DNA from: Pseudomonadota bacterium
GTDB lineage: Bacteria > Pseudomonadota > Gammaproteobacteria > Xanthomonadales > Rhodanobacteraceae
Assembly: GCA_018240565.1 (NCBI GenBank)
Contig: JAFEFO010000043.1
Span: forward strand, 1 to 64,000
Direction of reading: 5' to 3'
Length of the DNA stretch: 64,000 bases
The position numbers and the translations under genes are program-made. This document shows positions 30,108-38,925 of this stretch, one piece after another. The notes under the pieces are model-generated. The model searched no databases. It saw only the letters and a list, made by a program, of their open reading frames with translations, and was not told the DNA's origin. Within the stretch, counting starts at the first letter, position 1, and each line of letters opens with the position of its first letter.

Positions 30108-30123
30108 GGATGTCTATACGTCC
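30108..30123. promoter_or_regulatory. Imperfect palindrome upstream of cysK, possible operator
   Basis: GGATGTCTATACGTCC is an imperfect 16-bp palindrome 149-164 nt upstream of cysK. Read on the other strand it splits into two adjacent 8-mers, each two mismatches from the MetJ box AGACGTCT. The rest of the 30098-30271 gap shows no gene. Binding is speculative. Confidence 0.25.
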
Positions 30124-30271
30124 AAATTGCAACTGCCGCGCGGATACGCTAGGCTCGAATCATGCACGCACGCCAACCACACATTTGTGCACCCCGCCTG
30201 CTCGCGTTGACGCGATGTACGCCATCGCGCGTCTTCCGCGTCCGCCCCACCATCAACCGAACAGGTGAACC

Positions 30272-31222
30272 ATGATCTACCAGAACATACTCGAAACCAT
30301 CGGCCGCACGCCGATCGTGCGCATCAACCGCTTGGCGCCCAAGGGCGTGGACATCTACGTCAAGGTCGAGGCCTTCAACCCGATGTCCTCGGTGAAGGAC
30401 CGCCTCGCCATCGGCATCATCCTCGACGCCGAGGCGCGCGGCGAACTCAAGCCCGGGCAGACCGTGGTCGAAGCGACCTCCGGCAACACCGGCATCGCGC
30501 TGGCCATGGTGTGTGCGGCCAAGGGCTATCCGTTCGTCGCCTTCATGAGCGATACGTTTTCGATCGAACGCCGCAAGTTGATGCGCGCGCTCGGCGCGAA
30601 AGTCATACTCATTCCGGCCGCCGAGCGCGGCACCGGCCTGATCAAGCGCGCGCAGGCTTACGCGACCAGGCACAAGGCGTTCCTGGCCCGCCAGTTCGAG
30701 AACGAGGCGAACCCGGCCTACCATCGCAGCACGACGGGGCCGGAAATCGCGCAGGACTTCGCCGGCAAACGCCTGGACTGGTTCGTCACCGGCTGGGGCA
30801 CGGGCGGCACGCTCACCGGCGCCGGCGAGGTGCTCAAGCTCGCCCGCCCCGAACTCAAGGTCGTTGCCTGCGAACCGGAAGTCGCGGCCATGCTGTCGGG
30901 CAAGGAATGGTCGCCGCACAAGATCCAGGGCTGGACGCCGGATCTGGTGCCCGCCGTGCTCAACCGCAAGATCGCCGATCGCATCGTCACCGTCGCCGAT
31001 GTCGTGGCGCGCGACACCGCGCGTGCGCTCGCGCAAAAGGAAGGCATCTTCTGCGGATTGTCGTCCGGCGCCACGTTTGCCGCGGCGCTGGAAGTAGCCA
31101 AGTCCGCCAAACAAGGCGACGTGATCCTCGCCATGCTGCCCGACACAGGCGAGCGTTACCTGTCGACGTTCCTGTTCGAGGGCATCAACGAAGGCACGGA
31201 TGTCGAGCTGGCGGATTTGTAA
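30272..31222 (+). CDS. cysK: Cysteine synthase A (O-acetylserine sulfhydrylase)
   Basis: 316 residues, fold-type II PLP enzyme that makes L-cysteine from O-acetylserine and sulfide. PLP Lys is in NPMSSVKDRLA (about residue 43), the substrate loop is EATSGNTGIAL, the phosphate loop GWGTGGTLTGAGE, and the PLP-nitrogen Ser lies in CGLSSGATFAA. CysK and CysM are close; the full-length C-terminus and GTGGT block favour CysK. The start MIYQNILETIGRTPIVRI is typical. It is followed at once by a palindromic repeat that may stabilise or end the message. Confidence 0.94.
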   Translation: MIYQNILETIGRTPIVRINRLAPKGVDIYVKVEAFNPMSSVKDRLAIGIILDAEARGELKPGQTVVEATSGNTGIALAMVCAAKGYPFVAFMSDTFSIERRKLMRALGAKVILIPAAERGTGLIKRAQAYATRHKAFLARQFENEANPAYHRSTTGPEIAQDFAGKRLDWFVTGWGTGGTLTGAGEVLKLARPELKVVACEPEVAAMLSGKEWSPHKIQGWTPDLVPAVLNRKIADRIVTVADVVARDTARALAQKEGIFCGLSSGATFAAALEVAKSAKQGDVILAMLPDTGERYLSTFLFEGINEGTDVELADL

Positions 31223-31227
31223 GATTC

Positions 31228-31322
31228 TGTCATTCCGGCAGTGACTGCCGGAATCCAGAGGCCATGGACGGCAAAGCCACATCCCTGTGTTCTGGATCCC
31301 GGCATTCCCTGCCGGGATGACA
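31228..31322. repeat. Composite palindromic repeat after cysK
   Basis: GTCATTCCGGCAGTGACTGCCGGAATCC and, inverted, GGATCCCGGCATTCCCTGCCGGGATGAC flank a centre with GCCATGGACGGCAA. The plan is the same as at 19861-19974, and a single hairpin of the family is at 46458-46485. It lies between convergent genes and could terminate both. Confidence 0.88.
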
Positions 31323-31324
31323 AA

Positions 31325-31579
31325 CTAGGCGCGGCGCTTGCGCCCCCGCGCAATGCCGTAGATGCTCACCACCAACCACGCCGACTCCATCAGGAACGCC
31401 GACAGGTTGAAGGCGTACAGCAATGACACCAGCACCAGGATCGCACTGGTTGCGTTGAGCAGCTGATACGGCAAGCCATTGCCGTGCAGGCGCCCGGCCT
31501 GCAAAAGAAAATAGGCAAGCAGGACCAGGACCACGCCGAGCAGACCGACGGCATCGGGCCAATGCATGGGGATGGTCAT
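31325..31579 (-). CDS. Small membrane protein, CBU_0592 family
   Basis: 84 residues with three hydrophobic segments: AVGLLGVVLVLLAYFLLQAG, LLNATSAILVLVSLLYAFNL and FLMESAWLVVSIYGIA, then a basic cytoplasmic tail RGRKRRA. Spacing and the LAYFLLQ / YQLLNATSA / ESAWLVVSIYG motifs match the CBU_0592-type family, whose role is unknown. Its ATG overlaps the rlmB stop (ATGA), so it is coupled to the RNase R-RlmB operon. Confidence 0.85.
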   Translation of the reverse strand: MTIPMHWPDAVGLLGVVLVLLAYFLLQAGRLHGNGLPYQLLNATSAILVLVSLLYAFNLSAFLMESAWLVVSIYGIARGRKRRA

Positions 31580-32322
31580 GGTTTGGCTCCGCGCTGCCGC
31601 AGCGCCTCGAACAGCGCCACGCCGGTTGCGACCGACACGTTGAGGCTCTCGACGCTGCCGCGCATCGGAATATGCGCCAGGTAATCGCAGGATTCGCGCG
31701 TGAGCCGGCGCATCCCCTCGCCTTCGCTGCCCATCACGATCGCCGTCGCACCTTTGAGATCGAGCGCGTAGAAATCCTGGTTCGCATCACCGGCAAGACC
31801 GACCAGCCACACGCCAGCCTGCTTGAGGCTCTTCAACGTGCGCGCAAGATTGGTCACGGCGAAAAATGCGATCCGATCCGCCGCGCCTGCCGAGGCCTTG
31901 CGCACCGTTGGCGTGATTCCGGCCGCCTTGTCCTTGGGCACGATCACGGCGGTGACGCCGGCGGCCTCGGCACTGCGCAGGCAGGCGCCGAGGTTGTGCG
32001 GATCGGTCACGCCGTCAAGCACCAGCAGCAGCGCGCCGGCGCCGGCGCTCTCCACCAAAGCAGTCAGATCATTCTCGCTGCGCGGCGGCGGCAAGCGATA
32101 GCGCGCGACTGCGCCCTGATGGCGCGCGCCACCGGTCATCTTGTCCAGCGCCGCCTTGTCGCGCGCATGCGGCTTGACGCCGGCATCGCGCGCACGATCG
32201 GACAATTCCTTCAGCCGCGCATTGTGGCTGTCGGTTTCAAGATACAGTTCGAGGATATTGGCCGGATCGTGCGTGAGCGCCGCTTCGACGCTGTGGATGC
32301 CGAAAATCAGTTCGCCGCTCAT
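31576..32322 (-). CDS. rlmB: 23S rRNA (guanosine-2251-2'-O)-methyltransferase
   Basis: 248 residues of the SPOUT (SpoU) family. The N-terminal L30-like RNA-binding domain (GELIFGIHSVEAALTHDPANI) is followed by the trefoil-knot domain with motif 1 LVLDGVTDPHNLGACLRSAEAAG, motif 2 ATAIVMGSEGEGMRRL and motif 3 IPMRGSVESLNVSVATGVALFE. It methylates G2251 in the P loop of 23S rRNA. The rnr-rlmB order with ATGA overlap (32319-32322) is the classic gammaproteobacterial arrangement. Confidence 0.96.
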   Translation of the reverse strand: MSGELIFGIHSVEAALTHDPANILELYLETDSHNARLKELSDRARDAGVKPHARDKAALDKMTGGARHQGAVARYRLPPPRSENDLTALVESAGAGALLLVLDGVTDPHNLGACLRSAEAAGVTAVIVPKDKAAGITPTVRKASAGAADRIAFFAVTNLARTLKSLKQAGVWLVGLAGDANQDFYALDLKGATAIVMGSEGEGMRRLTRESCDYLAHIPMRGSVESLNVSVATGVALFEALRQRGAKP

Positions 32323-34631
32323 GCCTTGCTCCTATCGGATCCGACCCTCGCGCGTTGTTCCGCCGCCAAGCGAAAATCGATCTTGCGATCTTCAAGACTA
32401 GCGCGCAGCACCTGCACGCGCACGGCGTCGCCGAGGCGGAATTTCAGACCGCGACGTTCGCCCGCAAGCAGGTGCCGCACAGGATCGAAATGGTAGTAGT
32501 CGTTCGGCAGTTGCGTGATGTGCACGAGTCCCGTGACCTGCGAATCGGTCAACTCCACGAACAATCCGAACGAGGTGACGCCGGACACCACGCCATCGAA
32601 CTCGCTGCCGATGTGCTTTTCCATCCATGCACACTTGTAGCGCTCGTCGACGTCGCGTTCTGCCTCGTCGGCGCGGCGCTCGTTGTTCGAACAATGCGTG
32701 GCGAGGCCTGCCATCTGCGCCGGCGTATAGGTGTAGGCGTCCGGCTTGCCGCGCGCCAACGCGTAACGGATCGCGCGGTGCACGAGCAGGTCCGGATAGC
32801 GGCGGATCGGCGAGGTGAAGTGCGCGTAGGCATCGAGCGCGAGGCCAAAGTGCCCGGAGTTCTGCGGGCTGTACACGGCGAGCGATTGCGAGCGCAGCAG
32901 CACCGATTCGATCAATCCCGCATCCACGCGATCGCGGATCTTCTTCAGCAGGCTGGAAAAATCCTTGGGTTTGACCTGCGCATGCGGCGGCATTTTCAGG
33001 TGGAACTCGCGCAGGAACTCGAGCAGGTCTTCGTACTTGGATTCCGGCGGCGGCGCGTGCACGCGATACAAGGCGGGAATCCTGCTCTTGTCCAGGAACT
33101 TTGCCGCCTCCACGTTTGCGGCGATCATGCATTCCTCGATCAGCTTGTGCGCGTCGTTGCGCGGCTCGGCGCCCAACTGCACGACGGCGCCGGCCTTGTC
33201 GAGGCGGAACTTGACCTCGCGGCTGTCGAAGTCGATGGCGCCGCGGCGTTGCCGCGCCTTGGCCAGAATCCGGTAGAGCTGATGCAGGTGTTCCAGGTGC
33301 GGCAGCACATCGGCGAGTTCCGCGCGTGCCTGCGCATTCTTCTCACCCAGCGCCTGCCACACGCGCGTGTAGGTCAGGCGCGCATGCGAGCGCATCACCG
33401 CGGCGTGGAATTTCGAGCGCGTCACCTCGCCGTCGCGATTCACGCGCATGTCGCAAACCATGCACATGCGCTCGACCTTCGGATTGAGCGAGCAGATGCC
33501 GTTGGATAGCGTCTCGGGCAACATCGGCACGACAAAGCCGGGAAAATACACCGAGGTCGCGCGCTTGACGGCTTCTTCGTCCAGCGCGGTGCCCGGCCGC
33601 ACATAGTGCGATACATCGGCGATGGCCACGACCAGGCGAAAGCCATCGGCCGTGGGTTCGGCGTACACCGCGTCGTCGAAATCGCGCGCATCCTCGCCAT
33701 CGATCGTGACCAGCGGCAGGTCGCGCAAATCCAGGCGCCCGTCTATTTCCGCGCGCGAAACATTCGGCTCGACCTGCGCGGCTTCGCGCAACGTTTCTTG
33801 CGGCCAATCGTGCGGCAAGCCGTGGCTGGCGATGGCCATCTCCACAACCAGCGATGCTTGCAAACGTTCGCCGAGCACGCTGACGATCTCGCCGATCGGC
33901 CCGCGCTGCGCGGTCGGCGGCTGCGTGATTTCAGCAACCACGATCTGGCCCGAACGCGCACCGCGGTCCTTGCCCGGCGGGATCAGCACATCCTGGTGCA
34001 GGCGGCGATCGTCCGGCGTCACCACGACGAGGCCATTTTCCGTCGCCACGCGCCCGACCAGTCGTGACGCGCGCCGTTCCAGGACTTCTGCAATCGCGCC
34101 CTGCTTGCGCCCGCGATGATCGACGCCGACAACACTGGCGAGCACGCGATCGCCGTGCAGCACACGACGCATCTGCGCCGGCGAAAGATAAATGTCGTCG
34201 CCGCCGGCATCCGGACGCAGGAATCCGAAACCCTCGGCATTGGCCAAGATGACGCCCGGGATCAAATCGAGTTTTTGCGCGACGCCGTAGCCACCGCGGC
34301 GATTCTGCAAAAGCTGGCCATCACGCAACATCGCGGCGAGACGTTTGGACAGCGCGTCGCGATCGCGCTCGTCGGCAAGCCCCAACCCCTGCGCCAAGGC
34401 GTCAAGCTTGAGCAATTCCCCGTGCTTGCCGAGGAATTCCAGGATCGCCTCGCGGCTGGGGATCGGATGCTCGTAGCGCTGCGCTTCGCGCTGTGCCTGC
34501 GGATCCTGGAAACGCACGGGCTTTTTCGCAGGCTTGCGCACGGACTTTGCAGCTGGCAGATCCGGCATCCAGCCCGGGCGCTTGGGCGCCGGCTTGCCTT
34601 TTCCGGCACGGGCCGGGCTCTTCTTCTTCAC
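32319..34631 (-). CDS. rnr: Ribonuclease R
   Basis: About 770 residues, a processive 3'-5' exoribonuclease of the RNB family. An N-terminal basic region and HTH-like domain (REAILEFLGKHGELLKLDALAQGLG) are followed by cold-shock domains (GFLRPDAGGDDIYLSPAQMRRVLHGDRV), the RNB core with catalytic Asp cluster in LVTIDGEDARDFDDAVYAEP, and the C-terminal S1 domain (FDGVVSGVTSFGLFVELTD). The start is uncertain: GTG at 34631 begins the Lys-rich VKKKSPARAGKG typical of RNase R, while an in-frame ATG at 34682 gives a longer tail. I prefer 34631. First gene of the rnr-rlmB unit. Confidence 0.95.
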   Translation of the reverse strand: MKKKSPARAGKGKPAPKRPGWMPDLPAAKSVRKPAKKPVRFQDPQAQREAQRYEHPIPSREAILEFLGKHGELLKLDALAQGLGLADERDRDALSKRLAAMLRDGQLLQNRRGGYGVAQKLDLIPGVILANAEGFGFLRPDAGGDDIYLSPAQMRRVLHGDRVLASVVGVDHRGRKQGAIAEVLERRASRLVGRVATENGLVVVTPDDRRLHQDVLIPPGKDRGARSGQIVVAEITQPPTAQRGPIGEIVSVLGERLQASLVVEMAIASHGLPHDWPQETLREAAQVEPNVSRAEIDGRLDLRDLPLVTIDGEDARDFDDAVYAEPTADGFRLVVAIADVSHYVRPGTALDEEAVKRATSVYFPGFVVPMLPETLSNGICSLNPKVERMCMVCDMRVNRDGEVTRSKFHAAVMRSHARLTYTRVWQALGEKNAQARAELADVLPHLEHLHQLYRILAKARQRRGAIDFDSREVKFRLDKAGAVVQLGAEPRNDAHKLIEECMIAANVEAAKFLDKSRIPALYRVHAPPPESKYEDLLEFLREFHLKMPPHAQVKPKDFSSLLKKIRDRVDAGLIESVLLRSQSLAVYSPQNSGHFGLALDAYAHFTSPIRRYPDLLVHRAIRYALARGKPDAYTYTPAQMAGLATHCSNNERRADEAERDVDERYKCAWMEKHIGSEFDGVVSGVTSFGLFVELTDSQVTGLVHITQLPNDYYHFDPVRHLLAGERRGLKFRLGDAVRVQVLRASLEDRKIDFRLAAEQRARVGSDRSKA

Positions 34632-34742
34632 GACAATCCAATGTGTGGAACAACCGGCGCGATGATAACAGCGCCATGGCATGGACAGCGCGACGCGCGC
34701 CGGTTATCATTCGCGGCCCTGTGCAAACAGGCGCGCGCACCT

Positions 34743-34827
<85 letters not shown>

Positions 34828-34835
34828 ATGAAATG

Positions 34836-34866
34836 AAAAAGGCCCGCATTGCGCGGGCCTTTCTTG
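34836..34866 (+). terminator. Terminator after tRNA-Leu(CAG)
   Basis: AAAAAGGCCCGC-ATT-GCGCGGGCCTTTCTTG directly after the tRNA: a strong GC stem with an A-run before it, so it may also serve the convergent subtilase gene. Confidence 0.85.
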
Positions 34867-34884
34867 TTTGTGCCATCAACCGAA

Positions 34885-37800
34885 TCACTCGTTGGGCGGT
34901 ACCTCGTCGAAACCATCGGCGAACAGCACGACCGGGTCGCTGTCCGTTGCCGTGTTGTCGGCCGGATTGGCGTCGATCTGGCCCAGCGGCGGCACCACCG
35001 ATGCGGTGAAATCGACCATCTGCTCGATGGTGTCGATATTCGCCGTGATCAAGTACGTGGCCGATTCGCCGGCACCCAAAGACACCGTGGTATCGATCGC
35101 GCCGCTGCCGCTCGCGCTTGCGCACGAACCGCTGCCGGTGGCCGTGCACGTCCACGCGCTAAAACTGGCAATCCCGGTCGGTACCGGAACGAGCACGCGT
35201 GCATTGGCCGTTGGCGTCGTGCCGACATTGGTCACGACCACCGTGTAGGTCGCGCTGCCACCTTCCTGCACATTGACACGCTGGTTGCGCACCGTGACCG
35301 CCAGATCGACACTGGTCGATGGCGCGGTGGCACACGACGGGCTGCTGCTGGTCAACTGCACATCATCGAACCAGTAGCCGGTCTTGGCTGTGGTGCTGTC
35401 CGTACCTACGCGCCAGCGGAACTGCACGTTCTGCCCGGAAACCGCTGATGGCAGAAGGACGTCCACATCCTGGTAAGCGCCACTGTTGCCCGACCACGCC
35501 TGTCGACCGCCCAGGGGATTGCTGAAGCTCGACGAGACCTTGCGATTGTAGGCGCCGGTCACGAACGTACCGCCTGCGGCCACGATATCGTTGAACGTGG
35601 CGCCGCCATCCAGGCTGACTTCGAGCACCGCGCCGTCCCATGCCGTGGTCGTGCTGGTGCTGGCTTCCAGATCGTACTTCTGGCGGAACTTCAGATGGGT
35701 CTCGACTGCGACCGGAACGGCGATGACAGGTGTCGTCAACTTCTTGTCGCTGACATTGCTCGGGTCGTCGGTAAAGGCAGCATTGGGTGCGGAATTGGGC
35801 GTGGTCGTGGTGGTCACCCATGGGTTGCCGACGCCGGTATTGACATTGACCCATCCGGACGGCAACGCGGGAGCCGTGATGCCGTCGAAATTCTCGATCG
35901 CGGTCGTAGTCGTCGCCGTACCGCCCACGGTGAGGGTCTTCACCACTGTACCCAGCGGATTGCCCGCGTCACTGAGATTCCAGGTCAGCACCAGCGGCGC
36001 ACCGCAAGTCAGACCGGGATCGACGAGGAACGGGAAATTGCGCACAGCCGATGCGCCGCCCGCCGTCACCACGCCATAGTCGCGCGGCAGATCGGTCTGC
36101 ACGACGCCACCGGTGGGTTGCAGTTCGGCCACCAGGTCGGACGTGTCGCCCGTACCCACGTTGTGCAGTGACAGGTCGTAGGCGACCAGTTCGCCCGGAT
36201 CCGGCACGCCGTTTGTCGGCGTTCCATTCTCGGCAGTTTGCGCCAAACCATCGGCCGCAATGACGGGTACGGTCGTCGCCTGCAGGTTGTAACCGACGAG
36301 AGCAAAATCCTGATCGAGGGGGGACGCGTTGCCGGGGACGCCATCGCCGGCGATGTTCGACGCGACCACCCTGATAGAAACCGCAGTGCCGACGGGAATG
36401 CCCGCGGGCAGAAACACGCTTTCCAGGTTGTTGCTCGCATCGGCACTGCCGTCGGTGACCGAAGTCGCGCCGCTGAAGACATTGCCCTTGTAGTCGCTGC
36501 CGTTCACGCTGACGATCAGATCCAGGTTGTTGACCCAGGCCGCACCGCTGGTCGGTCCAGGCGTATCGGTCCACGCGAGACTGATGCGCAAGGGCTGGGA
36601 CGCATCAACCACGGTCCCCGTGAAGACCTGGAACTGTCCGGTTGCGGTGAACATCCTTGCGCCTTCCTCATCACTGAGGATGCGTGACACGTTGTCGAAG
36701 GAACGGTCCAGGTCCATCAAACCAAGGCCCTGGTTGTTGGATGGCAAGGTATCGTTGGCATCCGTGCCATTCATGTAGTGCGCGGCATTGGTCAGGAACG
36801 CCTTGGTCATCGCCGGCGATGGCGCCGCGAGGGCTTGGTTGATGAACCATTGCCGCACCAGTGCCGCCGCACCGGCAACGGCCGGTGTGGAATGGCTCGT
36901 GCCGCTGGATGCCGTGTACCACTGCTGGCCGCCGGTCGGGAAGAAGTTCGATGATCCCGGTCCCGCACATACGCCCGTGGCATCGAACGTGGGCGAAGCG
37001 GCGCCGTTGACCGACACGGCGGGATCGAGCAGGCTCTGCTGCCAGACGCCACCGCTCACATGCGTGCCCGGCGCCATGATGTCGGGCTTCTTGCGGCCGT
37101 CGCTGGTGGGGCCGCGAGAGGAAAACGCGACGATGTCATTGGCGCTGTCCGCTTCGGCGTCGGTTGTGCCGCATTGATCGGCGGCGCCGAAGGCCTGTAC
37201 GTTCTCCGACGCGCCGACCGTGATCACGTTTTTCGCGGTGGATGGCGAACCGACGGTGCCGGGGGCAGAGCCAGCGTTGCCGGCGGCGAAGACCACCACC
37301 ATTTCCTGGTTACCGGTGGTGCCGCTCTGGGCATCGCGAACCAGCTTGTCGAAGGTTTGCGCATTGGCCGTGTAACTGCTGGAAGTCGCGCCCCAGGAAT
37401 TGCTGCTGATGCGCGCGCCATCGTTGTACGAATTGCTTTCCAGTGTGGCAAGGTTCGGGTTGGTGTAGGTGTCCGGATCGAAGATGACCGACGACCCGAT
37501 CTTCACAAATGGCGCCACGCCCAAGTCATAACGGAAGCCGGATGCGTCGGCATGCGGCGCGGCATTGAACGGCGAGGCCGTGCCGACATAGCCACCGATG
37601 ATGTGCGAGTTCAAGGTGCCATGCCCATCCTTGCCGGCCAACGTGCTTCCCGAGTTCGGCGTGCCGACGAGTCGGTTGTAGACGATGCGGCTCGGGCCGT
37701 TGTAGACGCCGCCCAGGCGCAGGGCGAAATGGTTCGGCGCGGTGGTGCCATTGTCGATGCCGGAATCGGACAGGTTCACCCGAAAATCGCTGCTGTCAAA

Positions 37801-38778
37801 CTGTGCCTGCGTGAAGCCATGGTCGGCCAACCATTGCAGGTGGCTGCCGGCGACCGGATTGTTGCCGGAAATCTGTCCGGTGATGATGCGATCCTGGCGC
37901 TCGTCCATCTTGTGCGGCGTGGCGTAGGACTGGATCGACACCACGTCGGGGCGTGCGGCGAGTGCCGCCAGTTGTCCCGGCTGCTGCTCCACCACGAGGT
38001 TGCGGTACTGCCCGATCGCAAAGTCCTGGACGATGCGCGCATTGCCCAGCGACGCGATGGTTTCCGCGTTGACGGCAGCATCCGCATACAACTGCACGGA
38101 CAGCAAGCCGCCCTGCTCGTTGACGCGCAGCGCACCCGGATCCACGCGCTCGGTCTCGGCATAAGGTGCCGCGTACTGGAGCACATTCGCCGCCAGGCGC
38201 GAGGCCAGCGAGGTACCAAGCTGCTGCAGGGTTTCCGTCCTGCCGTAGACCAGATAGGCATTTTCCGGAATCGGCGTGACGATATCCACGCCGCTGCGCG
38301 CCAGGGCAGCGTACCATTCCGGGCGAATCGGGCCGCTGAACTGCACCAGCGCCATGCCGGTTCCGCCGGGCTTGCCGTAGCTGCGTTGCGCGCGTTCGCG
38401 CGCTACGGCGCCGGTCGTATCCAGGGCGCCGCTATTGAGCAGGACAAGATTCATGCGGTCGGCGAGTACGGCGCCGGAAAACGTTTGTGCGGAACTTCCG
38501 GTCGCCATCCGGACCAGGCTGAACGCGTCGTAGTCCACCGCCTTGCCGGGCGTCGCCGCGCGGCGGAACTTCGAATCACGCGACACGATGAATTTGTGTT
38601 CGTCGCCGGCGCTGCGATACGTGTCCAGCTGCAAATCGAGCAAGGACGGCAACTGCTGGCTCGCCCCCTTCGTATCAGCCGGTCGCACCGGCTGCGCCAG
38701 CGGGTTGCCGGCACGCAAATCGCTCGCACCCAATACCAACGCGGCCGCGATCGCGGCCGACAGAATTTTCGTCTTCAT
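34885..38778 (-). CDS. Large secreted subtilisin-like serine protease (S8) with DUF11-type C-terminus
   Basis: 1,297 residues. The signal peptide is MKTKILSAAIAAALVLGASDLRA; I use the ATG at 38778 because the longer reading hides this signal. After a propeptide-like region of about 300 residues the S8 domain shows Asp in NLSDSGIDNGT, His in GKDGHGTLNSHIIGG, the oxyanion Asn in VVFAAGNAGS, PDIMAPGTHVSGG and the nucleophile in SGTSHSTPAVAGAAAL. The second half holds beta-sandwich modules and a DUF11/CARDB-like repeat (DLAVTVRNQRVNVQEGGSATYTV). It ends near ADGFDEVPPNE, with no autotransporter barrel, so secretion by the type II route is likely. A monocistronic unit. Confidence 0.92.
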   Translation of the reverse strand: MKTKILSAAIAAALVLGASDLRAGNPLAQPVRPADTKGASQQLPSLLDLQLDTYRSAGDEHKFIVSRDSKFRRAATPGKAVDYDAFSLVRMATGSSAQTFSGAVLADRMNLVLLNSGALDTTGAVARERAQRSYGKPGGTGMALVQFSGPIRPEWYAALARSGVDIVTPIPENAYLVYGRTETLQQLGTSLASRLAANVLQYAAPYAETERVDPGALRVNEQGGLLSVQLYADAAVNAETIASLGNARIVQDFAIGQYRNLVVEQQPGQLAALAARPDVVSIQSYATPHKMDERQDRIITGQISGNNPVAGSHLQWLADHGFTQAQFDSSDFRVNLSDSGIDNGTTAPNHFALRLGGVYNGPSRIVYNRLVGTPNSGSTLAGKDGHGTLNSHIIGGYVGTASPFNAAPHADASGFRYDLGVAPFVKIGSSVIFDPDTYTNPNLATLESNSYNDGARISSNSWGATSSSYTANAQTFDKLVRDAQSGTTGNQEMVVVFAAGNAGSAPGTVGSPSTAKNVITVGASENVQAFGAADQCGTTDAEADSANDIVAFSSRGPTSDGRKKPDIMAPGTHVSGGVWQQSLLDPAVSVNGAASPTFDATGVCAGPGSSNFFPTGGQQWYTASSGTSHSTPAVAGAAALVRQWFINQALAAPSPAMTKAFLTNAAHYMNGTDANDTLPSNNQGLGLMDLDRSFDNVSRILSDEEGARMFTATGQFQVFTGTVVDASQPLRISLAWTDTPGPTSGAAWVNNLDLIVSVNGSDYKGNVFSGATSVTDGSADASNNLESVFLPAGIPVGTAVSIRVVASNIAGDGVPGNASPLDQDFALVGYNLQATTVPVIAADGLAQTAENGTPTNGVPDPGELVAYDLSLHNVGTGDTSDLVAELQPTGGVVQTDLPRDYGVVTAGGASAVRNFPFLVDPGLTCGAPLVLTWNLSDAGNPLGTVVKTLTVGGTATTTTAIENFDGITAPALPSGWVNVNTGVGNPWVTTTTTPNSAPNAAFTDDPSNVSDKKLTTPVIAVPVAVETHLKFRQKYDLEASTSTTTAWDGAVLEVSLDGGATFNDIVAAGGTFVTGAYNRKVSSSFSNPLGGRQAWSGNSGAYQDVDVLLPSAVSGQNVQFRWRVGTDSTTAKTGYWFDDVQLTSSSPSCATAPSTSVDLAVTVRNQRVNVQEGGSATYTVVVTNVGTTPTANARVLVPVPTGIASFSAWTCTATGSGSCASASGSGAIDTTVSLGAGESATYLITANIDTIEQMVDFTASVVPPLGQIDANPADNTATDSDPVVLFADGFDEVPPNE

Positions 38779-38925
38779 TGAAACCCCAGAGTGTGCTTGC
38801 GCCAGCGTGCGCACTCCGAGCGCAGCGCCAGCGCGGCTTCAGTTGCAGGACATTCCCATGCCCGTAATCCCCGAAGCAATTATGGCTGCATCCCGTTCAC
38901 AACCGCAAGGGCGATCGCCACGCAG

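Noticed and set aside
34632..34682. ATG at 34682 as the RNase R start
   Set aside because: The added residues (including Cys and His) are unlike RNase R N-termini; the Lys-rich start at GTG 34631 fits better, although its ribosome-binding site is weak.
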